The translations under genes and the position numbers were made by a program. From Devosia sp. Root635 (GTDB lineage: Bacteria; Pseudomonadota; Alphaproteobacteria; Rhizobiales; Devosiaceae), in the NCBI RefSeq assembly GCF_001427605.1, contig NZ_LMGZ01000018.1, positions 1-64,000 of the forward strand: 64,000 bases of DNA, given 5' to 3'. Shown piece by piece: positions 10,678 to 18,281 of this stretch; position 1 is the first letter of the stretch, and each line of letters starts with the position of its first letter. The notes beneath the pieces are model-generated. The model ran no database searches and was not told the DNA's origin. It saw only the letters and a program-made list of their open reading frames with translations.

Positions 10678-12501
10678 CTACAGCGCCCCCGTCGCCTCCT
10701 TCAGCCAGTCCCTGACCTTCCCCTTGACCCGCGGCCCGATCTCTTTCCACACCCGATGATGATACGCATCCAGCCATTCCCGCTCCGCCTCCGATAGCAG
10801 CGACTTGCGGATCAGCCTCTTGTCGATCGGCGCCAGGGTCAGCGTCTCGAATTCCAGATAGCCCGGGAAATCTGCGTTCTCGATCACGGTGATCAGGTTC
10901 TCGATACGGATGCCATAGGCGTCGGCCTTGTAGTAGCCCGGCTCGTTGGAGATGACATTGCCCACCTCGAACGGCGTCGTGTAGCGCGACGAAATCCCAA
11001 CCGGCCCCTCGTGTACGCCCAGATACGCGCCCACGCCGTGCCCGGTGCCGTGATTATAGGTGACGCCGGCCTGCCACAGGAATTGCCGCGCCAGCACGTC
11101 GATCTGCGCCCCGGTCGTGCCCTTGGGAAAGCGCGCCATGGAAATGGCGATCATGCCCTTGAGCACGCGCGTATAGCGGTCGCGTTCCTCGTCGCTGGGC
11201 TTGCCGGTCGAAAGCGTGCGGGTGATGTCGGTCGTGCCCGACAGGTATTGCGCGCCGCTATCGACAAGCATCAATTCGCCGGGATTGAGGGCACGGTCGG
11301 TCTTGCCGGTTACCCGGTAATGCACGATGGCCCCGTTCGGCCCGGCGCCGGAAATGGTGTCGAAGCTGGCATCGACACAGCTTTCCTCTTCGCGGCGGAA
11401 GGCTTCGAGCGCCGTGACGATACCGATTTCGGTCAGCCCGCCCTTGGGTGCGGCGTCATCGAACCAGGCGAGAAACTTGGCCAAAGCCACCCCGTCGAGC
11501 AAATGTGCCTCGCGCATGCCCGACAGTTCGGCCGGGTTCTTGCGCGACTTGGGCAGCAGCACTGGATCGCGTTTTTCCACCAGCCTGGCCCCCGCCTGCT
11601 TGAGTGCCGAGACGATGGCTTCTGGCGCGCTGGCCGGATCGACCAGCACTGCCTTGGCGCTCTTGCCCAGTCGGGTCAGTGCGGCCGGTAGTGTCTTGCT
11701 GCTGGCCAGTTTGGCCACGCCGGCCAGGGCGGTCCTCAATTCATCGGTGATCTTGGTGGGATCGAGATAAAGCGTGGGCTGGCCTTTTTTAGGCACGATG
11801 GCGAAGCCGAGCACGAAGGGCGTGTTGGGCACGTCGCGGCCGCGCATGTTGAGCAGCCAGCAGATCGATTCGGGCAGTGTCAGCACCACGGCATCGGCCT
11901 GGTCGGCGGCGATGGCTTGCTGGATTTCAGCGATCTTGTCCGGCGCCGTCTGTCCGGCGCGGTTGTGGCCGAGGAACTCGATGGTGGAGACCGGCGCGCC
12001 GGGGCGGTCGGCCCAGATGGCGTCGACCAGGTTGGGGCTGGGCACCAGTGTCGCGTGGCCGGCCAGCAGGGTCGTCATTTCGCGCACTTCGCCCGGGGTG
12101 TGCAGCCATGGGTCATAAGCCAGCAGACCGCCCTTGGGAACGATGGTGGTGACCGCCTCATTCATGCCGCCGCGGTCGGTCTGGACCACCGCGATCCTTT
12201 TGGTGTCGGTCTGGGCCGGTGCCTGCAGGGTGTATCGGCTATCGACGAATAGTGCGGCCTTCTTCGGCCCGACCACGGCCAGTCCGGCTGAACCGGTGAA
12301 GCCCGACACATAGGCCAGGCGAGCCTCGCTGGCCGGTACCGATTCGCCGCGATGCGCATCGGCGCGCGGGATGAGGAAGCCATCGACGCCGGCCTTGGCC
12401 ATGGCTTGCCGAAGGGCAGCGAGACGCGGCGCCACGGTCCTGCTGTCGGACTTTTCGTCGAAGCTCTGGAAAACGGTGGCGGGAAAGCTCTGGGCGGTCA
12501 T
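10678..12501 (-). CDS. Xaa-Pro aminopeptidase P (M24B family)
   Basis: Cytosolic metallopeptidase that removes N-terminal residues before proline. At 607 residues it has the three-domain layout of eukaryote-type aminopeptidase P: two creatinase-like N-terminal domains and a C-terminal pita-bread domain. Metal-site motifs are visible: LMLVDSGAQYLSGTTDITRT (Asp ligands), GTGHGVGAYLGVHEGP (His) and ISNEPGYYKADAYGIRIENL (Glu residues). The start MTAQSFPATVFQSF is preceded by a GAGGAGCC ribosome site. It is a single-gene unit, convergent with the exported pair to its left. Confidence 0.93.
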   Translation of the reverse strand: MTAQSFPATVFQSFDEKSDSRTVAPRLAALRQAMAKAGVDGFLIPRADAHRGESVPASEARLAYVSGFTGSAGLAVVGPKKAALFVDSRYTLQAPAQTDTKRIAVVQTDRGGMNEAVTTIVPKGGLLAYDPWLHTPGEVREMTTLLAGHATLVPSPNLVDAIWADRPGAPVSTIEFLGHNRAGQTAPDKIAEIQQAIAADQADAVVLTLPESICWLLNMRGRDVPNTPFVLGFAIVPKKGQPTLYLDPTKITDELRTALAGVAKLASSKTLPAALTRLGKSAKAVLVDPASAPEAIVSALKQAGARLVEKRDPVLLPKSRKNPAELSGMREAHLLDGVALAKFLAWFDDAAPKGGLTEIGIVTALEAFRREEESCVDASFDTISGAGPNGAIVHYRVTGKTDRALNPGELMLVDSGAQYLSGTTDITRTLSTGKPSDEERDRYTRVLKGMIAISMARFPKGTTGAQIDVLARQFLWQAGVTYNHGTGHGVGAYLGVHEGPVGISSRYTTPFEVGNVISNEPGYYKADAYGIRIENLITVIENADFPGYLEFETLTLAPIDKRLIRKSLLSEAEREWLDAYHHRVWKEIGPRVKGKVRDWLKEATGAL

Positions 12502-12611
12502 GGCGGCTCCTCGGGCCGGAATGCGCTCCGGTCATGGCTGGCGTGTGGTATCGGGCTATGGCAAATCGCCGCCCGCTCCCCAACTTAGTTGCAGAAACAA
12601 GGAGAGCGAAG

Positions 12612-12746
12612 ATGGCACAGGACAAGAATTTCCTTACACGGGCTTTTGATGCGCTGGTCGCTGGCCGCGAGCGCGAGGCTCGCCGCTATATCGATCGCTA
12701 TGAGCGCGAATACGGCAAGCTGAATACCAAATTAACGAAGCGGTAA
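12612..12746 (+). CDS. 44-residue basic mini-protein
   Basis: A short, strongly charged protein (MAQDKNFLTRAFDALVAG, then alternating Arg, Glu and Tyr) predicted to be helical. The GGAGAGCGAAG ribosome site just upstream and its resemblance to the mini-protein starting at 12868 support it as real. Both share KN, a short helix with A-L/F, then a GR-x-RE-type motif and a second Arg cluster. Short proteins of this type occur in related bacteria without assigned function. No signal or membrane segment is present. Confidence 0.7.
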   Translation: MAQDKNFLTRAFDALVAGREREARRYIDRYEREYGKLNTKLTKR

Positions 12747-12867
12747 CGGGACTTGCGAGTCTTGCAGGGCTGGTCTGACCGCAAAGGCCTAACCAAACCT
12801 TGCGGCGCGGCCTAGATAGATCGTGACGAAGGCAACAGACCCTCGTCACACGTGCATGGAGACTGAA

Positions 12868-12999
12868 ATGACCGAGAGCAAGAACGATTTCCGCAAGGCC
12901 CTGGGATCCGTCATCGACGCCCGCGGCCGTGAATCGAGCCGCCAGGTCAGCTATCGCATGCAGCACCAGCTGATCGGCGCATTCACCAAGCGCCCATAA
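12868..12999 (+). CDS. 43-residue basic mini-protein, likely paralog of the preceding one
   Basis: Begins MTESKNDFRKALGSVIDARG and continues with an RE-SSR cluster and KRP end. Alignment by eye to the mini-protein at 12612 gives shared KN, KA/RA, V/L, AR/GR and RE residues, suggesting an old tandem duplication. Its 5' leader carries a 7-bp inverted repeat (12823-12829 with 12843-12849), and an intrinsic terminator follows. With its own leader and terminator it is probably a separate small transcript. Function unknown. Confidence 0.68.
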   Translation: MTESKNDFRKALGSVIDARGRESSRQVSYRMQHQLIGAFTKRP

Positions 13000-13030
13000 G
13001 CGCTGCAGTTTACTGCTGACGATCCAAGTA

Positions 13031-13062
13031 ATCCCCGGAGCCCGCTTCGGGGATTTTGCTTT
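13031..13062 (+). terminator. Intrinsic terminator after the mini-protein pair
   Basis: ATCCCCGGAG and its partner CTTCGGGGAT form a stem, followed by a T-rich run (TTTTGCTTTT). Confidence 0.7.
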
Positions 13063-13103
13063 TCTGGAGGGGGCTGGCGACGGGTAAGCCCCGCCCCGGA
13101 TCG

Positions 13104-13194
13104 TCACCCTCGGGCTCGACCCGAGGGCTCTGCACTGCCGATGGCGTCGCAAGTACAGACCCCTCGGGTCAGGCCCGAGGGTGACGCGCGGTGG
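13104..13194. repeat. Paired palindromic repeat (CCCTCGGGT family)
   Basis: Two hairpins, TCACCCTCGGGC..CCGAGGG and CCCTCGGGT..GCCCGAGGGTGA, lie in inverted orientation. The right end (13173-13194) is identical over 22 bases to 84-105, so a partial copy sits at the window start. Confidence 0.75.
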
Positions 13195-13260
13195 TAGGTG
13201 GCCGATTCACACTTCCGTCTCGTCAATGCTAACAGTGTGCTAACCAATTCGACCCTCGCG

Positions 13261-14133
13261 TTACCGCATTTCGAGGATCAGCGTGGTCCAGTCCTTGCGC
13301 TGCAGTTTCTGGTTCAGCACCATGCCCTGACGGGCATAGGCATTGATGACGCCGCGCGCCTGATGCTCCAGAATTCCCGACAGGATCACCGTCGCGCCCT
13401 TGCCGGCGATGCGGCCGATTGAAGGCGCCAGGGCCATCAGCGGACCCGCCAGGATATTGGCGACGATCAGGTCATAAGGCGAATTCTGCGTGATGGTAGG
13501 GTGGTTTACGCCGGTCGCTTCAAGCGCGATAATGTGCTTGCCCACCCCGTTCTGGGCGGCATTGTCGATCGTGGTGGTCACCGAAACCGGGTCGATGTCG
13601 CTGGCGATCACCGTCGTCCGCGTGCGCTTGGCCAAAGCGATGGCGAGGACGCCGGTGCCGGTGCCCACATCGATCATGGTGCGCGGCCGCTTGCGCTTGA
13701 GCACCTTGTCGATGGCTTCAAGGCACCCGGTCGTCGTTTCGTGGTGACCGGTGCCGAAGGCTTGCGCCGCGTCGATTTTCATCGGCGTCAGCCCGCCGGG
13801 AATCGGTCCGGTTTCGTGGCTGCCATAGACATAGAAGCCCCCGGCAATCACCGGGGCCAGGCCCTCGAGCGACCTGGCGACCCAGTTGATTTCGGGGTCG
13901 ATCGGCGCGACGGAAAATTCCACAGCGCCGCCAAGGGTTTGCCGCGCCAGTTCAACAAACGATTCAATATCGGGCGGGCTGTCGCAGGTGGCTTCGAACA
14001 CCCATTCGCCGGTCTCTTCGTTCTCATGCGCCGAGGCGGTCAGCGCCAGGTCGTCCCGCTCCATCACGGCATCGACCAGCGCATAGGCCTGTTCCTTGGT
14101 GAGCGGGACGGAAGAAAGCTGATCGACGGACAT
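13261..14133 (-). CDS. prmA: Ribosomal protein L11 methyltransferase PrmA
   Basis: SAM-dependent enzyme that methylates lysines and the N-terminus of ribosomal protein L11. The C-terminal Rossmann domain shows motif I (MIDVGTGTGVLAIALAKR), a TTTGCLEAID helix, and the VANILAGPLMALAPSI motif that replaces the NPPY of other families and is typical of PrmA. The N-terminal L11-recognition domain is shorter and diverged. At 290 residues it matches the family. A start at 14133 (MSVDQLSSVPLTKE) fits. It is a single-gene unit. Confidence 0.93.
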   Translation of the reverse strand: MSVDQLSSVPLTKEQAYALVDAVMERDDLALTASAHENEETGEWVFEATCDSPPDIESFVELARQTLGGAVEFSVAPIDPEINWVARSLEGLAPVIAGGFYVYGSHETGPIPGGLTPMKIDAAQAFGTGHHETTTGCLEAIDKVLKRKRPRTMIDVGTGTGVLAIALAKRTRTTVIASDIDPVSVTTTIDNAAQNGVGKHIIALEATGVNHPTITQNSPYDLIVANILAGPLMALAPSIGRIAGKGATVILSGILEHQARGVINAYARQGMVLNQKLQRKDWTTLILEMR

Positions 14134-14240
14134 GGCGAAAAATCCTTTGTTCCGCGCCTAGTTGCGCCATGTGCGGAGCAAGGTCAATCTGACTTATCCC
14201 CGTATTGGCGGGGTGGTGTAGATTCGGCGGAGGACGGGTT

Positions 14241-14531
14241 ATGTATGGATTGATCGGGAAAATGCTGGCGGCGCCGGGCAAGCGCGACGAACTCATCGCC
14301 ACCATGCTGGAGGGCAGCGTGGCGATGGCGGGGTGCCTGAGCTATGTGATCGCCCGCGATCCCGCCAGCGATAACGGCATCTGGATCACCGAGGTCTGGG
14401 ACAACAAGGAAAATCACGCCGCCTCCCTCGCCATTCCCGAGGTAAAGGCGACCATAGCCAAGGCCATGCCGCTCATCACCGGCTTCGGCGAACGCTTCGA
14501 GACCGAGCCGCTTGGCGGGATAGGGCTGTGA
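14241..14531 (+). CDS. Antibiotic biosynthesis monooxygenase-domain protein (YgiN-like)
   Basis: A 96-residue ABM-fold protein. The opening MYGLIGKMLAAPGKRDEL, the CLSYVIARDPASDNGIWITEVW strand pair and the following HAASL segment are the usual ferredoxin-like ABM pattern. Members include quinol monooxygenases and heme enzymes; many are uncharacterised. GGAGGACGG immediately precedes the ATG at 14241, which decides the start. Substrate unknown. Confidence 0.88.
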   Translation: MYGLIGKMLAAPGKRDELIATMLEGSVAMAGCLSYVIARDPASDNGIWITEVWDNKENHAASLAIPEVKATIAKAMPLITGFGERFETEPLGGIGL

Positions 14532-14565
14532 GCGGGTCGGCGGGGGCGTCATATCGTATCACGGC

Positions 14566-14645
14566 GTCATTGCCCGGCTTGTCCGGGCAATCTACCTTTC
14601 CACTCGCGCTGAACCATGGATCACCCGGACAAGCCGGGTGATGAC
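14566..14645. repeat. Paired palindromic repeat (CCCGGCTTGTCCGGG family)
   Basis: Two inverted units with the core CCCGGCTTGTCCGGG, the outer arms being GTCATTGCC and GGTGATGAC. A single unit of the same family lies at 41729-41757. Confidence 0.75.
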
Positions 14646-14670
14646 GATGGCGGTGGGACCAGTGCGGGCG

Positions 14671-14988
14671 CTATAGCTTCACTGCCGTCCCAGAGATCGA
14701 AACCATCAGCATGGAGCCGCCCTGGCCGACCACCTCATAGTCAAGATCGACACCCACCACGGCATCGGCGCCCATGCGTTCGGCCTCCATGCTCAACTCT
14801 TCATAGGCCTGACGCCTTGCGTCGCGCAGTGCGCCCTCATAGGCGCCGGCCCGGCCGCCGACAATGTCGCGGATGCCGGCAAACAGGTCCTTGAAGATAT
14901 TGGCGCCTACGATCACCTCGCCGGTGACAATGCCGAGATAGTCGCGAACGGGGCGGCCTTCGAGCGTGGGCGTGGTCGAGATGATCAT
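14671..14988 (-). CDS. YbjQ family protein (heavy-metal-binding-domain type, UPF0145)
   Basis: A 105-residue homolog of Ybj[54 protein letters not shown] and [13 protein letters not shown] segments follow the family closely. Members form small pentameric rings; the heavy-metal name is not backed by firm biochemistry. A GGAGAAGCC ribosome site precedes the ATG. It sits alone between a monooxygenase-domain gene and a conserved hypothetical gene. Confidence 0.92.
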   Translation of the reverse strand: MIISTTPTLEGRPVRDYLGIVTGEVIVGANIFKDLFAGIRDIVGGRAGAYEGALRDARRQAYEELSMEAERMGADAVVGVDLDYEVVGQGGSMLMVSISGTAVKL

Positions 14989-15146
14989 GCGGCTTCTCCT
15001 GATGTGCTACGCCAAGAAATAGGCTTGCCAGCACGGATGCGGAAGAGCGGCGAAAAAATCTTTGGCCAAAGTGTCGAAGCAAGGGCAGGCTGGGCGACAT
15101 GGATCGAGAGCCGGATGATCCGGCCGCAGACAAAGGATGCCCAGCC

Positions 15147-15569
15147 GTGCTCGCCGTCACCAGCTACAACGAAGTCTATGTGCAACTGACCGCCGCCAAG
15201 GTGGAAGAGCAACTCGCCGCCTACGCCGCGCTGGCCGCCGCCGTGAAGGGCAATGCCAAGGCCGAAGCCGCGCTGGCCGCCTTCGCGCCGGGCTATTTCA
15301 ATGCCATGCTGCTGGCGCTGGACCACCACTTCATGCACCGCATGCGCGGCGCCGAAGGCAAGGACGGCAACCCGCTCAATGAAGTGCGGATGCTGAGCGA
15401 TTCCATCATGGAGCATGATGGCGTGCTGAAGGAGAACAAGACGATCAAGTACAAGGCGGAAAAGGCCGTGGCGGGCATCGCAGTGGGCCAGGAGATCGCG
15501 CTGGACGCGGAGACGTTCGAGCGGCTGGCCAAGGCTTATGTGGCGGAGATCGGGAAGCGGTTTTCTTGA
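15147..15569 (+). CDS. Conserved hypothetical protein
   Basis: About 140 residues, helical and charged, with no recognised domain. The frame can be opened at an ATG at 15099, but the first 16 residues look like non-coding translation. A GTG at 15147 has an AAAGGA ribosome site nine bases upstream and gives MLAVTSYNEVYVQLTAAKVE, a better beginning. A LALDHHFMHRMRG segment and a KTIKYKAEKAVAGIA segment suggest a soluble helical bundle. No partner is evident from its neighbours. Confidence 0.65.
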   Translation: MLAVTSYNEVYVQLTAAKVEEQLAAYAALAAAVKGNAKAEAALAAFAPGYFNAMLLALDHHFMHRMRGAEGKDGNPLNEVRMLSDSIMEHDGVLKENKTIKYKAEKAVAGIAVGQEIALDAETFERLAKAYVAEIGKRFS

Positions 15570-15611
15570 TGGGTGGATCACCTCTTCCGGTTCCACTCCA
15601 CCAGCGCGACT

Positions 15612-15709
15612 CCTCCCCCTCGACGGGGGAGGTTGGGAGGGGGTGTTGGGAGCCCGGATATCCGGGCTAAACATCCCCCACCCTTGATCCCTCCCCGCGA
15701 GGGGGAGGG
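15612..15709. repeat. Large inverted repeat with a central perfect palindrome
   Basis: Outer arms CTCCCCCTCG..GGGGGAGG and their inverted counterpart surround AGCCCGGATATCCGGGCT, a perfect 18-bp palindrome at 15651-15668. It lies between two convergent genes and probably serves as a transcript end on both strands. Confidence 0.75.
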
Positions 15710-15732
15710 AGACGACTGAGGCATTTGGGCCT

Positions 15733-18090
15733 TCAAGCCTTCTTCACAAAGCTCTCCAGAACCTTCTTGCGACCGGCCTTCTCGAACTCGATGCTGAGCT
15801 TGTTACCCTCGATATCGATAATGGCGCCATAGCCGAATTTGAGGTGAAACACCCGCTCGCCCACCCCGAAGGCGGAGCGGTCATTGCCGAGATCGACCGA
15901 GCGGGCGACGAGGTCGCCTTCGATGGTCAGGGGGCCGGCACTCTTGCGGTTGCCCTGCTGGGCGCGGGCGCGCTGCCAGCCGGGGGTTTCGTAGACGCTT
16001 TCGAACGGGTCGGCCTTGTTGAAGCGGCTGGTGGCCCCGCCGCCATAGCCGTAGCCGCCATAGGACGAGCCGGTATCCTTGACCTCGACGGCGTCGGCCG
16101 GTAGTTCGTCGAGGAAGCGGCTTGGAATGGCCGATTGCCAGAGGCCGTTGATACGGCGGTTCTGCGCCACCGACAGGCGCGCGCGCCTGCGGGCGCGGGT
16201 GATGCCGACATAGGCGAGGCGACGCTCTTCTTCGAGGCCGGCGCGACCGCTCTCGTCCATGGTGCGCTGGCTGGGGAACAGGCCTTCCTCCCAGCCGGGC
16301 AGGAAGACGGTGTCGAATTCCAGCCCCTTGGCCGAATGCAGGGTCATGATGGACACGGCGTCCTCGGCCTCGGCCGTGTCGCGATCCATCACCAGCGAAA
16401 TATGTTCCAGGAACCCGCCCAGCGTCTCGAACTCTTCCATCGAGCGCACGAGTTCCTTGAGGTTTTCGAGACGGCCGGGGGAGTCGGGCGATTTGTCGGC
16501 CTGCCACATGGCGGTGTAGCCGCTTTCGTCGAGAATTTGCTCGGCCAGCTCCCAATGCGGCATGGCGTTGAGACGGGCTGACCAGTTATCGAACTGGCCG
16601 ACCAGCTCGCGCAAAGTGCTGCGCTGCTTGGGCTTGAGCTCTTCGGTTTCCAGCAGCATACGCGTGGCGGCGAGCAGCGACACTTCGGCGACGCGAGAGG
16701 CGTTGTAGATGATCTGCACGGTGGAATCGCCCAACCCTCGCTTGGGCACGTTGACGATGCGCTCGAAGCTCAGGCCGTCGGACGGGTTGGAGACCACGCG
16801 CAGATAGGCGATGGCGTCGCGGATTTCCTTGCGCTCGTAGAAGCGCGGGCCACCGATGACGCGGTAGTTCAGCCCCAGCGTGATGAAGCGCTCTTCAAAC
16901 GAGCGCATCTGGTGGGAGGCGCGGACGAGGATGGCCATGGAATTGAGGGCTTCGCCGGCGCGCTGATAGTTCTCGATTTCCTCGCCAACCGTACGGGCCT
17001 CCTCCTCGCTGTCCCATAGCGAGGTGACCGAAAGCGGCTCGCCCTGTTCGCCCACATCGGTCTGCAGGGTCTTGCCCAAGCGGCCTTCATTGAAGGCGAT
17101 CAGGGTCGAGGCGGCCTTGAGGATATTGGAGGTGGAGCGGTAGTTGCGCTCCAGCTTGATGACCTTGGCGCCGGGAAAATCCTTCTCGAAGCGCAGGATA
17201 TTGTCGACCTCGGCGCCGCGCCAGCCATAGATGGATTGGTCGTCATCGCCCACGACGCAGATATTGGCTTCGCTTGCGGGTTTTCCCTGCGCGAGAAGCC
17301 GCAGCCAGAGATACTGGGCGGTATTGCTGTCCTGGTATTCATCGACAAGCATGTATTTGAAGCGCTCGTGGTAGTGCGCCAGCACGTCCGGATATTCGCG
17401 AAACAGCCGGATATTTTCCAGCAGCAGGTCGCCGAAATCGGCGGCGTTGAGCACTTTGAGCCGGGCCTGATAGTCGGCATAGAGCTTGGCACCCCGGCCA
17501 TTGGCGTAACTGCCACTGTCGGCCGGCGAAATATCCTTGGGCAAGAGTCCCCGGTTCTTCCAGGTGTCCATCATCCCCGCGAACTGGCGCGCCGGCCAGC
17601 GCTTTTCGTCGATATTTTCGGCGTCGAGAAGCTGCTTGATGAGGCGGATCTGGTCGTCGGTATCGAGAATGGTGAAGTCCGACTTCAGCCCCACCAGTTC
17701 GGCATGGCGGCGCAGGATGCGGGCGCCGATGGAGTGGAACGTGCCAAGCCACGGCATGCCCTCGACGCCTGATCCGACCAGGTGGCCAATGCGCTCCTTC
17801 ATCTCGCGGGCCGCCTTGTTGGTGAAGGTCACCGACAGGATTTCCGACGGCCAGGCGCGCTTGGTTGTGAGGATATGGGCGATACGAGTGGTCAGCACGC
17901 GCGTCTTGCCCGTACCGGCGCCGGCCAGCACCAGCAGCGGGCCATCCACGGTCAGCACGGCCGCGCGCTGTTCCTCGTTGAGACCATTGAGGTAGTCGGG
18001 CGCCTGGTTCCGGCTGAACTGGCTGGTAATCGAACCCGCGGCGGGGCGAGCGAGTGGGTGGGCTTCACCGGGCATTGGGGGCCTTTCCAT
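15733..18090 (-). CDS. uvrD: ATP-dependent DNA helicase UvrD/PcrA
   Basis: Superfamily 1A 3'-5' helicase for mismatch and excision repair and removal of transcription or replication roadblocks. Motifs in order: Q-motif region LNGLNEEQRAAV, Walker A LAGAGTGKT (residues 56-63), Walker B MLVDEYQDSN, motif III VGDDDQSIYGWRGA, motif IV KLERNYRST, motif V TLHSAKGLEFDTVFLPGWEEG and motif VI VGITRARR. A C-terminal FGVGERVFHLKFGYGAI stretch is the Tudor-like domain that contacts RNA polymerase in PcrA/UvrD. 785 residues. The start at 18090 or the ATG at 18075 are both possible. Confidence 0.95.
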   Translation of the reverse strand: MERPPMPGEAHPLARPAAGSITSQFSRNQAPDYLNGLNEEQRAAVLTVDGPLLVLAGAGTGKTRVLTTRIAHILTTKRAWPSEILSVTFTNKAAREMKERIGHLVGSGVEGMPWLGTFHSIGARILRRHAELVGLKSDFTILDTDDQIRLIKQLLDAENIDEKRWPARQFAGMMDTWKNRGLLPKDISPADSGSYANGRGAKLYADYQARLKVLNAADFGDLLLENIRLFREYPDVLAHYHERFKYMLVDEYQDSNTAQYLWLRLLAQGKPASEANICVVGDDDQSIYGWRGAEVDNILRFEKDFPGAKVIKLERNYRSTSNILKAASTLIAFNEGRLGKTLQTDVGEQGEPLSVTSLWDSEEEARTVGEEIENYQRAGEALNSMAILVRASHQMRSFEERFITLGLNYRVIGGPRFYERKEIRDAIAYLRVVSNPSDGLSFERIVNVPKRGLGDSTVQIIYNASRVAEVSLLAATRMLLETEELKPKQRSTLRELVGQFDNWSARLNAMPHWELAEQILDESGYTAMWQADKSPDSPGRLENLKELVRSMEEFETLGGFLEHISLVMDRDTAEAEDAVSIMTLHSAKGLEFDTVFLPGWEEGLFPSQRTMDESGRAGLEEERRLAYVGITRARRRARLSVAQNRRINGLWQSAIPSRFLDELPADAVEVKDTGSSYGGYGYGGGATSRFNKADPFESVYETPGWQRARAQQGNRKSAGPLTIEGDLVARSVDLGNDRSAFGVGERVFHLKFGYGAIIDIEGNKLSIEFEKAGRKKVLESFVKKA

Positions 18091-18195
18091 CGCCGCGTGC
18101 CGGGGCCGGCAGACGCAGCGCGGGGATTGACGAATCTTATTTTGTTCTCGTTTGGCAATATAGGCTGCGGGGCGTCCTGTGTATAGAACGCCGGC

Positions 18196-18224
18196 CTGTC
18201 ACCGATCCGTCATGCCCCCGTCAT
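18196..18224 (+). promoter_or_regulatory. Three-unit Pho box
   Basis: Three 7-mers, CTGTCAC, CCGTCAT and CCGTCAT, are separated by exactly 4 bases each (11-base period). This is the PhoB operator layout, with consensus CTGTCAT-N4-CTGTCAT in rhizobia. It lies 58 bases upstream of the start of the phytase-like gene and points toward it. Confidence 0.8.
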
Positions 18225-18250
18225 CCAGCGGTCTTGCAGCGGCACTAATC

Positions 18251-18278
18251 GGAGCCCCGTATCCTTACAGGGGGCTCC
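18251..18278 (+). promoter_or_regulatory. Stem-loop covering the ribosome site of the phytase-like gene
   Basis: GGAGCCCC pairs with GGGGCTCC eight bases long around a 12-base loop, ending three bases before the ATG. The 3' arm holds the only purine-rich ribosome-binding candidate, so folding could block translation. Confidence 0.45.
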
Positions 18279-18281
18279 TTC

